Part shown: positions 61,899 to 64,000 of the stretch, piece after piece
Position numbering within the stretch: position 1 is the first letter of the stretch
Layout: each line of letters opens with the position of its first letter
Source of the DNA: Bolinopsis microptera
Taxonomy: Eukaryota; Ctenophora; Tentaculata; Lobata; Bolinopsidae
Assembly: GCF_026151205.1 (NCBI RefSeq)
Contig: NC_087080.1
Span: 6,862,797-6,926,796, forward strand
Direction of reading: 5' to 3'
DNA: 64,000 nucleotides
Position numbers and translations under genes: made by a program
Notes under the pieces: model-generated
What the model saw: only the letters and a program-made list of their open reading frames with translations
The model's database searches: none
Told to the model about the DNA's origin: nothing

Positions 61899-63926
61899 TT
61901 ACAGTTTTATCTCTGTTCGAAGGAATTCTTCTGCATCCCTTGTTATTTCAACCGCTAAATCAAAGAACTCGCGAAGTCTGCTCCATGATATTAACATTGA
62001 ATTTCCACCATAGCCCTGGTTAAAGATGTTGTGGAATGGGTGTCTTTTGAGAAGCTCACTCATGCTGTTCCTTTTATTTAGTTTTATATCATGACAGAAG
62101 ATAAGCAGGTGAAGTGAGTTTTGCTCCCCTCGTCCACATTCACACAGTGGAGAATCAAATTTGCTGCTGTTGAACCGGTGAAGAAATTCATTCATGATGT
62201 TGTTGGGGTAGAACAGACTTAGGAATAGGGTTTCAAGTTGCCTTGTTGTTTTGGGCGGAAACTTAAGCTTTGTGGTGCTCACTGTAGGTGCCTCTGTATA
62301 ACCTTCCAACTGATACTGGCTGTTTATGGAAGATTGCCAAAGCTGTTCACTGTAATGTTTCATAACCAATTTACTGTAGCTGCATCCTTTTGTTGATAAA
62401 CTGGAGAATTTCTCAAGGTCATGGTTGTTTATGATGTTTTGATCCTCCTTGGTGAAGTGTTCAGGGTGTATCGAAGATTTCCACAATAGAAACTGAAATA
62501 CATCTTTTATCTTTCCAGTGAGTGGGCTATAACTGCCTGATTGGGTTTGGGCATCGATGAGTTTTTTCAGTGGATCCTCTATATCAGGAAATATATTTAG
62601 TTTTAGGAGGTGCTTCACCGAGTTCACTTTGTTTGATATGGTTAGTGGCAACACACCTAATATCATTTCAGCTGTGGACATTCTTACATTGAACACTGCA
62701 CCCAAAGCTGCCTTAATAGTCCTATACCAAGCACTTTCGACTTCTTTGATACTTCGATTATTGATCCAGACAGTTCCAGCGTAATGAATTCGTGAATATA
62801 TGAGAACTTCAATTAGCCTGACGATGACATGTTGTCTGAATCCCCAGTTGCGGTTTGTATATTTGCATATTGTAGCCCACCGGCCAAGTATCTTTCTGTT
62901 AATATCCTTTGCATGATCAATGTAAGTGAGCTTCCTATCCATTATCAAGCCTAATACTTTGGTCTTTTCGACAAACAGGATCTTGTTGCTGCCAAGATGA
63001 AATGACACTGGAAGAAGCTTTGCATCGTTTTCTGCGGTACCAAATCCAATTAGTTCAGTCTTTCCAGGATCACAGTTTATTATCATTCTCCACGTTATAC
63101 TCCATTTATAGATAGCATCGCATGTCATTTGTAGGTTCAGAAGACACTGGTGTGTGGTTTCACCTCTGACTCTTAATGTTCCATCATCTGCAAACTTGTA
63201 AACCCCTATATCTGGGTTGAGAGAAAGATCTTGTGCAAGGTCATGTAAATAGAATTTAAAGAGAATTGGAGACAGTGCCGAACCTTGTGGTAGACCAAAT
63301 TCTCTACATGCTCTAATGAACCCAGTATAGTTGTTGAATATAAGGCGAACTTTTCTGTTGAACAGAAAGCTGTTTATAAGTTTCCATAAACTTCCCGACA
63401 CTCCAAAATCCGACAATTTTTTCATGAGACCTTTTTTCCAAACACTATCAAAAGCCTTTTCAAAATCTATAAAGAGACAGATGACCGTGTATTTCTTCTG
63501 AAGATGACTACGAACATCATTATCTAGTCTGTTTAGATAGCGAACAGTGTTGCGCTTTTTAGTGAACCCTTCTTGATACTCATCACTAAGGCCCTTCATC
63601 TTGAAATGTTCTTCTAATCTGCTGGCAATTATTTGTTCAAACACCTTACCGATATAGGATGTTATAGAAATCGGTCGATATGATCCTGCTTTGCTGTAGT
63701 CAGTTTTACCGTCTTTCTTTAGAAATATTACGTCAGCAATATCCCAAACCCAGTGGCCAGTCTCCAAGCATGAATTCAACAGTGTAAGAATACATTCACA
63801 GGCAGTTCCTCCCAATTTCTTTAACATTACAGGGTGAAATTCAACGTTATCAAAGCTTTTTCCTGCTGTTTGATAGTTTTTGAAGAAGTGTTGAAGTTCA
63901 CCTTTTGTTATCTCACGATTTAGCAT
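61899..63926 (-). CDS. Non-LTR retrotransposon reverse transcriptase, 675 aa
   Basis: A LINE-type reverse transcriptase. In order: GSYRPISITSYIGKVFEQII (residues ~81-100), FIDFEKAFDSVWKKGL (~152-167, first catalytic Asp), GLPQGSALSP (211-220), YKFADDGTLRV (FADD at 245-248, catalytic Asp pair), then a C-terminal region with a cysteine/histidine cluster CECGRGEQNSLHLLIFCHD. No endonuclease domain is in the frame. The ATG is directly preceded by an in-frame TGA, and a second minus-strand frame open from the window edge overlaps it and stops at 63913-63915. The upstream endonuclease is probably in that frame, outside the window. A 2-kb uninterrupted frame suggests a young copy. The clade (Jockey, CR1 or other) is not assigned. 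Confidence 0.93.
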   Translation of the reverse strand: MLNREITKGELQHFFKNYQTAGKSFDNVEFHPVMLKKLGGTACECILTLLNSCLETGHWVWDIADVIFLKKDGKTDYSKAGSYRPISITSYIGKVFEQIIASRLEEHFKMKGLSDEYQEGFTKKRNTVRYLNRLDNDVRSHLQKKYTVICLFIDFEKAFDSVWKKGLMKKLSDFGVSGSLWKLINSFLFNRKVRLIFNNYTGFIRACREFGLPQGSALSPILFKFYLHDLAQDLSLNPDIGVYKFADDGTLRVRGETTHQCLLNLQMTCDAIYKWSITWRMIINCDPGKTELIGFGTAENDAKLLPVSFHLGSNKILFVEKTKVLGLIMDRKLTYIDHAKDINRKILGRWATICKYTNRNWGFRQHVIVRLIEVLIYSRIHYAGTVWINNRSIKEVESAWYRTIKAALGAVFNVRMSTAEMILGVLPLTISNKVNSVKHLLKLNIFPDIEDPLKKLIDAQTQSGSYSPLTGKIKDVFQFLLWKSSIHPEHFTKEDQNIINNHDLEKFSSLSTKGCSYSKLVMKHYSEQLWQSSINSQYQLEGYTEAPTVSTTKLKFPPKTTRQLETLFLSLFYPNNIMNEFLHRFNSSKFDSPLCECGRGEQNSLHLLIFCHDIKLNKRNSMSELLKRHPFHNIFNQGYGGNSMLISWSRLREFFDLAVEITRDAEEFLRTEIKL

Positions 63927-64000
63927 TCATGGGCTTCCGTACCAGTAGAGTTCTTTTGTTCCTTTCTTCTGTTTCCTCAACTTTCACAGCTTTGTTTTGT
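63913..64000 (-). CDS. End of an upstream retrotransposon frame (partial)
   Basis: A minus-strand frame open from the window edge, basic and charged (VEETEERNKRTLLVRKPMNA), with TGA at 63913-63915. It overlaps the reverse transcriptase ATG (…ATGAATG…). It could be the C-terminus of an upstream ORF or the other side of a frameshift in a single polyprotein. Confidence 0.45.
   Translation of the reverse strand, partial: QNKAVKVEETEERNKRTLLVRKPMNAKS

Overview
The window is animal nuclear DNA: AT-rich, with spliced genes using GT-AG introns, tyrosine-kinase receptor coding sequence, microsatellites, minisatellites, a telomere-like TTAGGG/TCAGGG block and a non-LTR retrotransposon. It is clearly metazoan. 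The intron-rich receptor gene and many simple repeats suit a non-vertebrate, perhaps a cnidarian or other early-branching or marine lineage, but I cannot name the taxon from sequence alone. None of the exon models below comes from transcript data; they rest on conserved motifs, splice-site consensus and phase continuity.

Layout. (1) Positions 1-8555, plus strand: the 3' part of a gene of tandem Ig-like domains, in eight well-supported exons plus one doubtful exon at the left edge. It is cut by the window start and its 3' end is not resolved. A 548-bp tandem duplication and a 40-bp minisatellite sit directly against one of its exons and copy that exon's splice acceptor six extra times. (2) 8556-15600: intergenic or intronic DNA with simple repeats. 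(3) 15745-55320, plus strand: a complete receptor tyrosine kinase gene of 23 coding exons. The phases agree throughout and give 1289 residues: signal peptide, Ig-like domains, two fibronectin-III-like domains (the second with a tetrabasic furin-type site), one transmembrane helix, a split tyrosine kinase with a ~75-residue insert, and a tail with SH2-binding motifs. (4) Inside its 9.5-kb intron 20, on the minus strand: the last exons of a RING-H2 finger gene (46630-48868). (5) 55715-61374: a 2.6-kb unit duplicated in tandem just behind the kinase gene, one copy carrying an extra 88-bp perfect palindrome. (6) 61375-64000, minus strand: a non-LTR retrotransposon reverse transcriptase whose 3' tail abuts the second copy of that duplication.

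How the parts relate. The Ig gene and the receptor are both secreted or cell-surface Ig-superfamily proteins on the same strand. The last Ig exon ends in phase 1, and receptor exon 2 begins in phase 1, so they could be separate neighbours or one long transcription unit with an internal promoter at ~15.6 kb. The receptor would bind a ligand through Ig/FnIII domains and signal through a kinase insert carrying two Y-x-N (Grb2-type) motifs plus one more in the tail. The RING protein would be an E3 ubiquitin ligase nested antisense in the receptor gene.

The structures most worth a second look are the splice-acceptor minisatellite, a 727-bp near-perfect hairpin element flanked by TTAA in intron 19, the inverted satellite plus telomere-like composite at 49.65-50.06 kb, and excess of the 8-mer TCACGTGA.
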